A stretch of DNA of 64,000 bases from Neiella holothuriorum (GCF_019457915.1 NZ_JAHZSS010000016.1:1-64000), one strand, 5' to 3'. Positions 18,473-28,219 are shown, counted from the first letter of the stretch. The notes: generated by a model from the sequence alone, not told the origin. Program-made: numbers and translations.

Positions 18473-19600
18473 CTAGTTTGGCGCCTCTGACGCACTCACA
18501 ACAAGCTCAAAAAATGTCACCTTGGTATAATTGCCATCGGCAATATCTTTGGCGAGTTCGCCACTTCCTGGGCAAGCTGGATAACGAAAAGACGGCGCAT
18601 CTTTAGTGCTGCATTGATTGTAGTTGCCCGCTTTGAAATAAAGATAATCATCGCGGTACCCCTTAGGGTTATCCAATTCATCAACATGACCATTGGCATC
18701 GATGTTGTTTGATAAGTCAATTTGGTGTTTCACAGTACCGAGGCGCTCACTTTCAAAGGTTAAGTACATGATATTTTCGTGCACATTAACCGTATAACTA
18801 AACGCTTCACCTAACGCGATTCCTTGCTCGCCCGGATCGGATGGATCTTCCCACGAACGTCCCCATACTGGGTATTCGATGTCGATTCGATTCGGATCAT
18901 CAAAATCTAAGTTACGTTCATAGGTCCAATACACAGAGCCAGTTTCATGATTCGGCCACTTTTTATAAGACAGTTTTAGCGGCTCATTGCCCCAACCAAA
19001 CCCACCCTCTTGACTAGCAAATTGATAGGCGTGAATTTGAGCAATCACCACCGAATAAGCTGGCGGCTTATTGGGGTAGCCCGCATTCAGTGACACGTGA
19101 TCGACAGCCAGCGTCGCTTTTAGCTTGCCGCCAATTGCGTCGAAGCTTGCTGCGTCGCTTTTTGCAGCAAGTGCCCAGTTGTTTTTAGGATCGGCCTCGT
19201 CAATCGACTGCTCGGCTCCGCGACTTTCATAGCGCAGCTCACTGCGCGTATTAGTTGAAGTGACTTCGGTCGCGGCCTTGTTAGGGCTCATGAACACCAA
19301 GTGACCGGCGCTATTCAAATAGAAATAATCCGAATGCGTGTAGCTTTGCAATTGCGGCACTTGGATCACATCGGCTTTGCCATTTTTATTGTCATCAACC
19401 GGTAATGTGAGCGACCAGTGCGTAAGGTCAAACTTGTCGGCTGGTACCAAGTTTGAATCGGCAACACCGCTTTGTTTGTTCTTCGAAACGTGAACTTCTG
19501 TATGGGTTGAACTTGGTTTGTCGATACAGCCGACACACGCCAGGGTGGCAACTGCAATTGCGCCGTATTTTAGAAGTGGGTTTTGAGCACGATGTGACAT
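18473..19600 (-). CDS. PL7 alginate lyase, probable lipoprotein (second copy)
   Basis: Family 7 alginate lyase, 375 residues from the ATG at 19600, which has AAGGGA six bases upstream; an upstream in-frame start eight codons earlier has no such site. Signatures: RSELR (119-123), QIH (188-190), YFKAGNYNQ (321-329). The N-terminus carries Cys22 and Cys25 after a hydrophobic stretch (TLAC / CVGC), so outer-membrane lipoprotein anchoring is likely, followed by a polar Ser/Thr/Lys linker of about 25 residues. Asp/Asn loops near 69-77 and 301-310 resemble the putative calcium loops of the other copies. Neighbours are the unidentified secreted protein downstream and the FucU-like and PL6 genes upstream. 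Confidence 0.95.
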   Translation of the reverse strand: MSHRAQNPLLKYGAIAVATLACVGCIDKPSSTHTEVHVSKNKQSGVADSNLVPADKFDLTHWSLTLPVDDNKNGKADVIQVPQLQSYTHSDYFYLNSAGHLVFMSPNKAATEVTSTNTRSELRYESRGAEQSIDEADPKNNWALAAKSDAASFDAIGGKLKATLAVDHVSLNAGYPNKPPAYSVVIAQIHAYQFASQEGGFGWGNEPLKLSYKKWPNHETGSVYWTYERNLDFDDPNRIDIEYPVWGRSWEDPSDPGEQGIALGEAFSYTVNVHENIMYLTFESERLGTVKHQIDLSNNIDANGHVDELDNPKGYRDDYLYFKAGNYNQCSTKDAPSFRYPACPGSGELAKDIADGNYTKVTFFELVVSASEAPN

Positions 19601-19697
19601 AACGATTCCCTTACGATTAGACACGGCCTTTGTGTGTTTGGTAAATCACACGGTCCAAACCAACATGCCACGTCTCTAAAACGGTCAAATGATTAAC

Positions 19698-20132
19698 TTA
19701 AAAACTTTCCGATGGCAGCTTCACGACACCAACTTCCAGCAATAAATTAGCGAACCGGCGCTGCTCGCCCGTCGCGATCATCAATGTGGTTGCCGGACTT
19801 TTAATCTTGTCGTAGAACGACCAGCGCTCCATGTGCTGCCAGCTCACATCGGCTCCCAGAATGGATTTAAATTCGGTATGGATTTCAGGTTGATAGTCAG
19901 CTGGCGGCTCCATGACTGTGGCCGCTTGAAATGGCGTGGCTGAGATTAATGCCTGCAGCACAGTGACGCTATCGACCATGCCGGGCGCTAGATTGAGGTA
20001 AACCTGCTTGGCATTGGGGCCAACGTTACCGGCCATCGGGAAGTTGCCATCAGCAATCAAAATTTGTGAGAAATGGCCGGACTTGCCGAGTGCCGCGAGG
20101 ATCTCGGGATGGATAAGTTTTGAATTTAGCAT
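19698..20132 (-). CDS. RbsD/FucU-family mutarotase-like protein
   Basis: A 144-residue cytoplasmic protein of the RbsD/FucU family, which interconverts ring forms of sugars (D-ribopyranose/furanose, L-fucose anomers). The N-terminal 'LIHPEILAALGKSGHFSQIL' segment holds the conserved catalytic His, followed by 'IADGNFP', a family hallmark. The start ATG 20132 matches the family N-terminus; a longer frame exists upstream but adds no conserved residues. It lies between a PL7 and a PL6 lyase gene on the same strand (gap of 80 bases from PL6). In this setting it may act on an alginate-derived sugar such as the unsaturated uronate or its keto form; that is inference, because KdgF, which usually does this, is not in the window. 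Confidence 0.85.
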   Translation of the reverse strand: MLNSKLIHPEILAALGKSGHFSQILIADGNFPMAGNVGPNAKQVYLNLAPGMVDSVTVLQALISATPFQAATVMEPPADYQPEIHTEFKSILGADVSWQHMERWSFYDKIKSPATTLMIATGEQRRFANLLLEVGVVKLPSESF

Positions 20133-20212
20133 AATGCGGTCCGCATAAGAGAAGCACCCTGCTCCGAGCCCAATGAACGATTGGGCTGGAATCAAGGTGC
20201 TAGGGAGTAACG

Positions 20213-22456
20213 TTACTGGTAAACAACCTTGCTGGCTTTATAGCCATCGTTGTTTGCTTCAATCTTACCTGTGTCCTTCATTACCACATTGTCGATTACG
20301 GTAATTGGGTCACCATTGGTTAGGTAAAGTTTGAGCGGTGCGCTCTTGTCCCACGTTGAGTTAGAAATGTTGAGTTTCTGCACACCGTGGAAATACAGTG
20401 AAGCGCCAGAGCGGTGCGTAGAGCCTTTACCGGTGTTGGTAAAGGTGTTGTCGGCAACCGTTACGATTGGGCCAAAGGTACTCTCATCAAACCCGCCACG
20501 ATAAACCGTTGCTACCTCACCTTTAACGTTGGTGAAGGTGTTACCACGAAGCGTTAGATTCTCAACGCTGTACACGCCCAAATCGTCAGTTTCTTTGTTA
20601 AGAACTAAAATTGAGCCAGAGATATTGCTCATTTCTGAATCCACAATTTCAATGGTATCGGCAAACGTACTGGCATTCGCTTTTAAGAAATCAAAGTAGC
20701 CATTGACGTTGAGGTCAGTCACCTTAATGTTGCGAACAAACAACGAGTAGTTGATGTTCATTGAGGTGCCGCTAGTGCTGATCACTGAATTGCCTTTGTA
20801 ATCTGGTGACTCTGCACCATCAAACCAAAGATTTTCTAACTCCAGCGCGCCGCCATTTTCAATCACAATGAAATGAGGTTTTTGGGAAAGGATCACCGGC
20901 TTGTCACCGTCCTTTGCCACAATACTGACTGGGTGGTGAATTTCGGCAAACTTAGTCAATAAATATTGACCACCATTTTCCAATACCAACACATCACCTG
21001 CACTACTGTTTGCCAAAGCATCTAATAAGGTATCAGTGCCGGCTTTTACTGTGGTTGTTTTACCGCTTTGGAAGGCAATCAAGGCGTCAGTTTTGGGGTA
21101 GTAGCTCGCGCCCACTTCCTCTTTGGTCACTGGCAGCTTCACTTCACCAAAACCAATTTTGTCTAATAACTCTTGGCTTGGTACGCGCAAACCATGTTCA
21201 TTAACAGTGACCTCATACGGGGTACTGGTAAAGCCTGATTTAATTGGCGTGCTTACTTCTTCGTTCAAGTAGTTACCAGCAAAGCTGATACCAGAGACAT
21301 CATCGTAGAGAGTGAATGGGTCTAGGTTGTCTTTACCCAAAATGATGTTGTTTTGTAGTTGTGAGCCTGTTGGTGGTTGCGAGCGCTCTTCGTCAGCGCC
21401 GGCACATAACTGAATGTAGTCGCTGTCAATCACAATGTTGTTATTCATGATGGCGTCAACGACTGGATCGTAGCGGTTTGGTGGTGAATTCGGCACACCA
21501 TTCATAATGACCAAGGCGCCGCGGAAGCGGTGACCGGTCAAACCGTACATGTAGTTGTTCTTAACGGTTTGATTCTCATTGATGATGCGAATACCACCGG
21601 TATTTGGCTTACGGTTACCTAAGAAGTAGTTGTTCTCGACCGTGGTGTAGTGGCCGTGACGCATGGTCAAGGTGCCTTGCGTCTCAAAGAACACGTTGTT
21701 CAAGAAGGTGTTGCCACCAGACTTGTTGGAAATGATTTCGTGCTCGCCGTTAGTGCGATCAAGGTAGTTGTACTGAACCAAGGTGGCAGAAACGTCGCGA
21801 GCGAAGTGGCTGGTGCCAATACGCAGTGTTTCACCACCGTTTGAACCAAGTACTTGGCGCGGGCCAAAGTAGTTGTACTCAATCACGTGGTTGTTGTTGC
21901 GACTGGCTTCGGTATTCATCCGCACTGCCATGGTCACACCGCGATTGCGCTTGTTAACTAGCGTGTTGTGGTCGAAACGGTTGTTTTTACCGTACATGGC
22001 AACCCACAAGTCGGCCAGTTTGCGCAGCGGGTTACTAAAATCGTCAATCACAACATTGGTAACACGTGAGTTGTTGGCTAAATCTTCGATTGAAGTACGG
22101 AACGAAATCACTTCGCCAGTTGGTGTATGACCGTTTTTAAACACCAAATCAGAAATTTCGATGAATTCACCGGAAAAAGCCAGATTTGATCGACCAGAAA
22201 TGATCACTTTACCGGCTGTTTCTGCTGTTAACACAATAGGCTGTTCTTTGGTACCAACGCCAGAGAAGCGCAGCTCCACATCGGACCAAACGCCATTGGC
22301 CATGACGATTTTATCGCCCGGCTTTAAGTTTGTTACGGCCTGATTAAATTCTTCAATATTATTGACCACCTTGGCGTTGTTGCTGGTATGTGCGCATGAA
22401 ATAAGCGCGGCCATAACAGCCAACGTCATCAGGTGACGTATCGTTCTTTTTATCAT
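20213..22456 (-). CDS. PL6 alginate lyase, two-domain lipoprotein
   Basis: A 747-residue family 6 alginate lyase. The lipobox LISC (18-21) predicts an outer-membrane lipoprotein. The N-terminal parallel beta-helix (about 30-440) carries E238, E240, K245 and R266; the spacing 2, 5, 21 is the same as in the Glaciecola enzyme AlyGC (calcium ligands E213/E215, catalytic K220/R241), so a calcium-dependent Lys/Arg mechanism is expected. A second beta-helix (about 455-747) follows, as in AlyGC, where it assists dimerisation. AlyGC-type enzymes are exo-acting on polyguluronate; I infer, but cannot prove, the same here. A GGAG ribosome site lies ten bases before ATG 22456. Confidence 0.95.
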   Translation of the reverse strand: MIKRTIRHLMTLAVMAALISCAHTSNNAKVVNNIEEFNQAVTNLKPGDKIVMANGVWSDVELRFSGVGTKEQPIVLTAETAGKVIISGRSNLAFSGEFIEISDLVFKNGHTPTGEVISFRTSIEDLANNSRVTNVVIDDFSNPLRKLADLWVAMYGKNNRFDHNTLVNKRNRGVTMAVRMNTEASRNNNHVIEYNYFGPRQVLGSNGGETLRIGTSHFARDVSATLVQYNYLDRTNGEHEIISNKSGGNTFLNNVFFETQGTLTMRHGHYTTVENNYFLGNRKPNTGGIRIINENQTVKNNYMYGLTGHRFRGALVIMNGVPNSPPNRYDPVVDAIMNNNIVIDSDYIQLCAGADEERSQPPTGSQLQNNIILGKDNLDPFTLYDDVSGISFAGNYLNEEVSTPIKSGFTSTPYEVTVNEHGLRVPSQELLDKIGFGEVKLPVTKEEVGASYYPKTDALIAFQSGKTTTVKAGTDTLLDALANSSAGDVLVLENGGQYLLTKFAEIHHPVSIVAKDGDKPVILSQKPHFIVIENGGALELENLWFDGAESPDYKGNSVISTSGTSMNINYSLFVRNIKVTDLNVNGYFDFLKANASTFADTIEIVDSEMSNISGSILVLNKETDDLGVYSVENLTLRGNTFTNVKGEVATVYRGGFDESTFGPIVTVADNTFTNTGKGSTHRSGASLYFHGVQKLNISNSTWDKSAPLKLYLTNGDPITVIDNVVMKDTGKIEANNDGYKASKVVYQ

Positions 22457-22618
22457 TCGGTATTTACTCCGGTTTTGATACTACATCGCTTGTCAGGGCC
22501 AACTAAGCTAAAACGTGAAACCTAAAGGTTTGTGCCCTACTCACCTTGTAATCAAAGCCCCAACAAACCAGGAAAGAAGTGCGGGGCTATTATGCTGATA
22601 TCGAAATTAGTTACTGCG

Positions 22619-23671
22619 CTACTGACCAGGTTTTGTTGGCTCGGTCACGACCAATCTCGAGAATGTTGCCTCGGCGTAATCACCTTTTGAACGATCTGTT
22701 AACCAATCACCCGTACCCGGACATGCTGGGTAGCGCCAGCTTGGATCATCTTTGGTACTGCACTGGTTGTAGACCCCGGCTTTGAAATATAACGGATCAC
22801 CAGCGTAACCTTGCGGGTGGTCGAACTTGTCGACGTTGCCGTGGGCATCGCGGTTATCGGCCAAGTTGATACTGAAGTTAACGTCACCGTGTTTGGGTGA
22901 GGTAAAGGTCAGGTACATGGTGTCTTCATGGACATTAACCACATAACTAAACTCTTCACCTAACGCTAAACCTTTGTCACCCGGATCGGTTGCATCATCC
23001 CAGTGGTTGCCCCATACGGGGTAGTCAATATCGATACGATTTGGGTTGTTGGTTTCCAAGTTACGCTCATAAACCCACAGAACAGAACCGGTTTCGTGGT
23101 TAGGCCACTTTTTGTAGTAGATTTTGAGCGGCTCGTTTCCGTAGCCGAAACCACCCGTTTTCTGATCCATCTTGGCGGCATGAATTTGTCCAATGACTAC
23201 CGAATATGCCGTTGGTTTGTCAGGATAGCCGGCCCGAGTCGGCGCATGATCAACGTGTAACGTCGCTTCCATTCTGCCGCCTATCGCAGCAAACTTGGCA
23301 GCCTCAGGATGAGCCGCTAATGAAAAGTTTCGATCATAAGATGGGTTGGCCGCCTCATTGCTACCGTTTAATAGGTAGCGCATTTCACTTCGCGTATTCG
23401 TTGATGTTTTAGAGGTTGCCGCTTTATTTGGACTACTAAACACCAAACGATTTAGCTCATCGAGATAAAAGTATTCTGGATGGGAGTACTTACCAAGTTC
23501 ATTTGGATGGATGGTGTCGGCCCGATGGTCGTTATTCAGATCTTCAGGCACCTGTAGGTACCAGTGAGTTAAGTCAAAATAATCTGCAGGTACCGACTCT
23601 GCCGCGATCGCCGCATTGGCGCACAAAAGAGACATTCCTGCTAGCAAACTAACCGTTTTAACGCTCATCAT
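22619..23671 (-). CDS. Secreted PL7 alginate lyase (third copy)
   Basis: Family 7 alginate lyase, about 350 residues. Two adjacent ATG codons (23671, 23668) follow TTTTAGGAAAATA; either could be the start, while the frame extends 19 codons upstream without a signal peptide. A type I signal peptide ends near AIA-AES. Signatures: RSEMR (94-98; Met instead of the usual Leu), QIH (162-164), YFKAGVYNQ (295-303). Free secretion is predicted, unlike the lipoprotein copy, so the three PL7 enzymes may sit in different places. It is the first gene of the minus-strand alginate block and is separated by 97 bases from edd upstream. Confidence 0.95.
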   Translation of the reverse strand: MMSVKTVSLLAGMSLLCANAAIAAESVPADYFDLTHWYLQVPEDLNNDHRADTIHPNELGKYSHPEYFYLDELNRLVFSSPNKAATSKTSTNTRSEMRYLLNGSNEAANPSYDRNFSLAAHPEAAKFAAIGGRMEATLHVDHAPTRAGYPDKPTAYSVVIGQIHAAKMDQKTGGFGYGNEPLKIYYKKWPNHETGSVLWVYERNLETNNPNRIDIDYPVWGNHWDDATDPGDKGLALGEEFSYVVNVHEDTMYLTFTSPKHGDVNFSINLADNRDAHGNVDKFDHPQGYAGDPLYFKAGVYNQCSTKDDPSWRYPACPGTGDWLTDRSKGDYAEATFSRLVVTEPTKPGQ

Positions 23672-23768
23672 TATTTTCCTAAAACTTTTCTCAACACAAA
23701 CTAAATTACACCAACACAACTCAACCAAATCTCGCGGTATAAGCGCATGCTTGTTGGTGCACTTGTTA

Positions 23769-25562
23769 TTACAAAATGAAGCTGGCGCCTTGCTCTGCTG
23801 ACGTTACAGATTGGCGCGCAGTTTTAAATAACGCGCGCCCCCACGTTGCCTGCGAGGCTTCGGTATCTAAATTGATGGGCTCTCGCCCTTGAGTATCACT
23901 GAGGTTGTTAATGGTGCCACTCTCACAATCTAAACAAATCACATCACCATCTTGAATCAATCCGATGCTGCCTCCTCGGCTCGCTTCGGGTGACATATGG
24001 ATGGCCGAAGGCACTTTGCCAGACGCGCCAGACAAGCGGCCATCGGTAACCAAGGCTGTTTTTAAGCCTTTCTTTTGGAGATTGGCCAAGATCGGCATCA
24101 GCTTGTGTAGCTCAGGCATGCCGTTGGCTGAAGGGCCATTATGGCTAACCACAACCACACAATCTTGGTTCAGTTCGCCATCCAAATAGGCTTGTTCTAC
24201 TGCATGTTGGCAGCGAAAAACTTTGGCTGGCGCTTTAATATAACGGCGCTCTGGTGCAATCGCTGAGACTTTAATAACACTTCGGCCAATATTCCCAGCA
24301 AGCATTTGGATCCCGCCGCTGGTCTGGAATGATTGACCAATCGGAGCAATCACATCTGGGTTGGTGGAGCCTTCAGTTTCACGCCACTTTAGTTGATCAT
24401 CATCCAAATATGGGGTTGTCAGTTGGCGGCTAAAATCGCCAAATGTTGACACCACATCACGATGCAATAAATCGTCGGCATCAAGCCGTTTGAGTAACGC
24501 CGGCACGCCACCTGCTTCTTGAAACGCATTCATATCAGCCGCGCCATTTGGGTAAACATTCACAAGCAGCGGCACCTCACTTGAAAGCTCACTGATGTCC
24601 TGCCATGAGAGTTGGATGCCAGCAGCCCGCGCAATAGCGAGCAAGTGAATCGTATGATTCGTACTACCGCCGGATGCTAACAACGCAATGACACCATTGA
24701 TGATGCACTTTTCGGTGACGACTTCGAACAACGGTCGATAACCGGGTGATGTTTGCGTTGCCGCGCTGATTCGGGTTGCCACCTCTTCCGTTAGCTTGGT
24801 TCTGAGCAGACTATCAGGCGGCACAAACGCAGATCCTGGCAACATCAAGCCCATGGTCTCAAAAATTAACTGGTTGGTATTGGCGGTACCATAAAACGTA
24901 CAAGTTCCAGCGGAGTGATAGGCTTGGCACTCCATACGCTGCAACGCTTGTTCGTCAACTTGATTGGCGATGAATTGCTGACGCACAGCGACTTTTTCAT
25001 CATTACTAATGCCGGTTGGCATTAAGCCCGTAGGCACAAACGCTGTCGGCAAATGAGCGTAAGCTAACGCCCCCATCAGCATGCCTGGTGCAATTTTGTC
25101 GCACACGCCTAACAGTAACGTTGCGTCATAAACATTATGACTGAGTGACAATGCCGTTGATTGGGCAATGAGATCGCGTGAAAACAACGACATGTCCATG
25201 CCATCTTGCCCTTGCGTTACACCATCACACATTGCAGGAACTCCTCCGGCGACTTGAGCGGTATGGCCAAAGGTATGCAGGTGTTTTTTAATGGCTGCAG
25301 GGTAAGCATGGTAAGGCTGATGGGCAGATACCATGTCATTGTAAGAGGTCACCAAGGCAACGTTTGCATGGGTGAAATTTAATATTTTCAGCTTTTCATT
25401 TGGATCGCTAGCGGCAACCGCATGGGCTAAATTGCCACACGAGATATTCGTTCGGCTTTTACCCGTCGCCGCCTGCTCTTGGCAGTTCGCTAAGAATTGG
25501 GAGCGTGAAGATTCGCTCCGTTCAATTAAACGGTTGGTGATCGTTTCAACAACCTTATTCAT
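23769..25562 (-). CDS. edd: 6-phosphogluconate dehydratase (Entner-Doudoroff)
   Basis: Converts 6-phosphogluconate to 2-keto-3-deoxy-6-phosphogluconate; cytoplasmic iron-sulfur enzyme of the IlvD/Edd family. 597 residues, about the family length (E. coli Edd 603). Family features: '[13 protein letters not shown]', the Cys in '[11 protein letters not shown]', '[16 protein letters not shown]', and the '[18 protein letters not shown]' stretch near the C-terminus. A GntR-type operator (25666-25681) lies 104 bases upstream of its start and gntR itself follows beyond it, so it is probably repressed by GntR and induced by gluconate. Eda, the next enzyme, is not in the window. Confidence 0.95.
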   Translation of the reverse strand: MNKVVETITNRLIERSESSRSQFLANCQEQAATGKSRTNISCGNLAHAVAASDPNEKLKILNFTHANVALVTSYNDMVSAHQPYHAYPAAIKKHLHTFGHTAQVAGGVPAMCDGVTQGQDGMDMSLFSRDLIAQSTALSLSHNVYDATLLLGVCDKIAPGMLMGALAYAHLPTAFVPTGLMPTGISNDEKVAVRQQFIANQVDEQALQRMECQAYHSAGTCTFYGTANTNQLIFETMGLMLPGSAFVPPDSLLRTKLTEEVATRISAATQTSPGYRPLFEVVTEKCIINGVIALLASGGSTNHTIHLLAIARAAGIQLSWQDISELSSEVPLLVNVYPNGAADMNAFQEAGGVPALLKRLDADDLLHRDVVSTFGDFSRQLTTPYLDDDQLKWRETEGSTNPDVIAPIGQSFQTSGGIQMLAGNIGRSVIKVSAIAPERRYIKAPAKVFRCQHAVEQAYLDGELNQDCVVVVSHNGPSANGMPELHKLMPILANLQKKGLKTALVTDGRLSGASGKVPSAIHMSPEASRGGSIGLIQDGDVICLDCESGTINNLSDTQGREPINLDTEASQATWGRALFKTARQSVTSAEQGASFIL

Positions 25563-25665
25563 GAACTTACCGCCTCTGATAGTTAATAGATAAGCATGAT
25601 GCTTACAAAGCTATGACTGTGCTTGAGTGGCGTAATCGCGCCCAAAAGCTAATACTTACAAGTCA

Positions 25666-25681
25666 ATGTTACGGGGAACAT
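25666..25681. promoter_or_regulatory. GntR-type operator upstream of edd
   Basis: ATGTTACGGGGAACAT matches the E. coli GntR operator as I recall it (ATGTTACCGGTAACAT) at 14 of 16 bases. It lies in the 316-base gap between gntR and edd, which holds no gene. A further half site (GCGTAAC) begins eight bases downstream. Confidence 0.75.
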
Positions 25682-25878
25682 GATACGCGTAACTTACGCA
25701 AGAGTGAATAGTGCAGAATCTGGTGGCGCTTAAGAATTGGAAAAATGAGGGGTGGATCAAATGTTAGATCGCGATGAGTTGTGCAACGCCAAGCGTTAAA
25801 ACGCTCCATCATGCTTTATTTATGGCGCAGTTTTAGCGGCTGTATGAACTCCAAATTTAGCCAGTAACCAAGTGAATA

Positions 25879-26886
25879 CTAAGAGCTTTCACCTTTAGTT
25901 ATGGTAAAGCTCAAATCGTAGATCTTCTTCTTATTTGGTAGACCTTCAATTCGGTCGAGTAAAATATCAGCACTGGTCTCCCCCATTTCGTACCGCGGGG
26001 TGTAAACACTCGTTAACTTCGGCGAAATAGCTTGCCCGATATCTAACGCGTTATAGCCGATAATGCTGATGTCTTCCGGGATCCGAATGCCCTTCTCCTG
26101 ACACGCCAAAATCGTCCCGATGGCAATATCATCGTTCGTGCAAAAAATGCCATCTAAATTTGGGCACTCCACTAACGCGCGGGCTAACAACTCGCGGCCA
26201 AGTGTAAAGCTTGAGTGATTCGGGGTAAGAAAATGATATTTCTGAGCGCCCGCATCGACAATCGCTCGATCATACCCTTCCATTCTGTACTTGGTACGGT
26301 TGTCGAGTCGGGCGCCAAAATAGGCAATTTTTGTTCGGCCCTTTGCCAACATCGATTGAACGGCAGAATATGCCGCTTCTTGGTGATCGAGGCCAACAAC
26401 CATATCAATGGGGTGATCGGTAAGCTCCATGGATTCAACCACTGGCACATTAGCCGTCTTGAGCATTTTCAGTGTGTTTTCTGAGTGCTTGGTGCTGGTC
26501 AAAATGATGCCGTCAACGTGATAAGACAGCAAGGTCGCAACCTTACGCTCTTCGGTCTCTTGGTTGTAGCCATAGTGGGCGAGAAGTACTTCGTAGCCGC
26601 GTTTGTTGGTGACCGACTCAATGCCCTGAGTGAAGTTTGCAAACACTTGGTTTGATAGTGAAGGTAGCAATACGCCAATTGCTTTACTAGATGCTTTAGA
26701 AAGCATGGCTGGCGCGCGGTTATGTATGTAGCCCAACTCATCCACTGCTTTCGAAATTTTGTCTCGCGTTTGCGCCGAAACAAGCTCTGGATTTCTCATG
26801 AAACGACTCACCGTCATTTTGGTGACGCCAACGCGATCGGCAATATCTTTTAGTGAAGTGCGAGTGTTTCGTTTTTCTCGAGTCAT
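25879..26886 (-). CDS. gntR: LacI-family gluconate repressor GntR
   Basis: A 335-residue LacI-family regulator. The N-terminal helix-turn-helix (DIADRVGVTKMTVSRFMRNP) and much of the body ('GVLLPSLSNQVFA', 'GIESVTNKRGYEVLLAHYGY', 'YFGARLDNRT', 'GIFCTNDDIAIG', 'DIGQAISPKL') agree very closely with E. coli GntR, the repressor of gluconate uptake and Entner-Doudoroff genes. The start is ATG 26886; the upstream extension of 21 codons is Cys-rich and unlike the family. The three operator-like sites around it (25666, 26918, 27217) and its position between edd and the dehydrogenase/transporter/kinase genes support the same role here. Confidence 0.95.
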   Translation of the reverse strand: MTREKRNTRTSLKDIADRVGVTKMTVSRFMRNPELVSAQTRDKISKAVDELGYIHNRAPAMLSKASSKAIGVLLPSLSNQVFANFTQGIESVTNKRGYEVLLAHYGYNQETEERKVATLLSYHVDGIILTSTKHSENTLKMLKTANVPVVESMELTDHPIDMVVGLDHQEAAYSAVQSMLAKGRTKIAYFGARLDNRTKYRMEGYDRAIVDAGAQKYHFLTPNHSSFTLGRELLARALVECPNLDGIFCTNDDIAIGTILACQEKGIRIPEDISIIGYNALDIGQAISPKLTSVYTPRYEMGETSADILLDRIEGLPNKKKIYDLSFTITKGESS

Positions 26887-26917
26887 TTGTCTTGTCTTAA
26901 TACGGCATCCATAGCAA

Positions 26918-26932
26918 CTGTTACTGTAACAT
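26918..26932. promoter_or_regulatory. Possible GntR autoregulatory site
   Basis: CTGTTACTGTAACAT contains the perfect palindrome TGTTAC-T-GTAACA, a GntR-like operator one base shorter in the centre than the consensus. It ends 32 bases upstream of the gntR start, so it would block its own promoter. The altered spacing lowers confidence. Confidence 0.55.
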
Positions 26933-27216
26933 GTAGCGTACGGACACAACCACTGCTTTTAGGGGGTGACATCAAACTTTATGGATAAATATGAAAAGAC
27001 TGTTTCCTAAAAATTTTTTTCTTATAAATATCAGCTTTTACGATCACCCAAAACAGCCAGTAAAACTCATATAAAAAAGACACTTAAGTAAGAATAAAGC
27101 TGAATATCCAACTTACCTCAAAATTTTACATCTCGTTTTCATTCATTGATCAAGAGCACATTTTTGCCAAGGTGCATTGGTCTTGCTTTTGATTTTCTAT
27201 AGACTCAAAACCTCAA

Positions 27217-27232
27217 ACGTTACTGGTAACAT
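27217..27232. promoter_or_regulatory. GntR-type operator upstream of the plus-strand operon
   Basis: ACGTTACTGGTAACAT matches the E. coli GntR operator at 14 of 16 bases, and another half site (GTAACAT) lies nine bases further on. It stands 154 bases upstream of the dehydrogenase start. The rest of 26887-27385 (499 bases) is AT-rich divergent promoter DNA without a gene. Confidence 0.75.
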
Positions 27233-27385
27233 AATTCAGTAACATGGCTCTGGTATCATCCAACGCAAACTAAAGGCCTTTGATGGGCCTGCTCGGCACT
27301 ATCTCACACGAGCAAAACGTGGTTGGTTCGCCCAGCGTGGGTCATGGCAGTTGTTGCGCTCATATTTACTAGGAGGATTGGAAAC

Positions 27386-28150
27386 ATGGGTCAGTTAAAA
27401 AACAAAAAAGTATTTATCACCGGTGCAGAGCAAGGCATTGGTTTTCACACCGCAAAAACGTTGATCGAAGCGGGCTGTGATATTTACATCCATTATTTTA
27501 GCGGTACCGAAGGGCCAGAAGAATTGGTTGCCTTGGCTAAATCGCTAGGACAGCGAGCAGAGTTTGGTTACGCCAACTTAACTGATCGAGACGAAACCAC
27601 GCAGTGTGTTAATGACGCAGCCGAGTTTCTTGGTGGGATCGATATTTTAATCAACAATGTGGGTGGCATTATTGCCCGTAAATGGTTAGGTGAAATCGAA
27701 CCGGATTACTGGCAAACGGTCATCGACGTTAACATGACGACCATGCTCAACGTGACGCAATCGGCGTTGCCTTATTTGAAAGCCGCATCTGACGGCGCCA
27801 GCATTGTTAACCTCGCATCGCTAGCAGGCCGTTCTGGTGGTCACGCAGGTTCCCTCTCCTATTCCATGACCAAAGGTGCAGTCTTGACATGGACTCGTTC
27901 GTTGTCGGCGGAGCTAGGTGAGTTTGGTATTCGAGTTAATGCCGTAGCCCCAGGCCTTATCCTCGGTACGCGTTTTCATAACCAACATACGACCCAGGCT
28001 TCTGCCGATGAAACGGTAAAAGGGATTCCACTTGGTCGTGCCGGTACATCTGAAGATGTTGCTCGTGCAATTACCTTTTTAGCGTCTGAATACGACGGCT
28101 TTATCTCAGGTGCAACGCTAGACATTAACGGCGGCGTATATCGCATGTAG
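27386..28150 (+). CDS. Short-chain dehydrogenase/reductase of the gluconate operon
   Basis: Classical SDR oxidoreductase, 254 residues. Cofactor motif TGAEQGIG and NNVGG, catalytic YSMTK with a Ser in 'VNLASLAGRSGG'. The ATG at 27386 follows AGGAGG by ten bases, so the longer open frame upstream is not used. Substrate is not readable from sequence. The context (GntR operator upstream, transporter and gluconate kinase downstream) suggests gluconate/keto-gluconate interconversion; because alginate genes lie next door, reduction of the alginate monomer DEH to 2-keto-3-deoxygluconate, which SDRs perform in other alginate degraders, is the main alternative. Confidence 0.85.
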   Translation: MGQLKNKKVFITGAEQGIGFHTAKTLIEAGCDIYIHYFSGTEGPEELVALAKSLGQRAEFGYANLTDRDETTQCVNDAAEFLGGIDILINNVGGIIARKWLGEIEPDYWQTVIDVNMTTMLNVTQSALPYLKAASDGASIVNLASLAGRSGGHAGSLSYSMTKGAVLTWTRSLSAELGEFGIRVNAVAPGLILGTRFHNQHTTQASADETVKGIPLGRAGTSEDVARAITFLASEYDGFISGATLDINGGVYRM

Positions 28151-28179
28151 TCGTTGCTCGTGTCACAAGGTTTCGCCTT

Positions 28180-28219
28180 AGCCCAGTGCAGTTTTACATG
28201 GAGTTCACTGCATTGGGCT
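28180..28219 (+). repeat. Stable hairpin between dehydrogenase and transporter genes
   Basis: AGCCCAGTGCAGT and ACTGCATTGGGCT can pair over 13 bases with one G-U wobble and a 14-base loop. There is no T-run, so it may set mRNA stability or expression ratio within the operon rather than terminate. Confidence 0.6.

Noticed and set aside
27386-28150. Naming the dehydrogenase as DEH reductase (alginate) or gluconate 5-dehydrogenase
   Set aside because: Both fit the context; sequence reading alone does not separate them, so no symbol was given.
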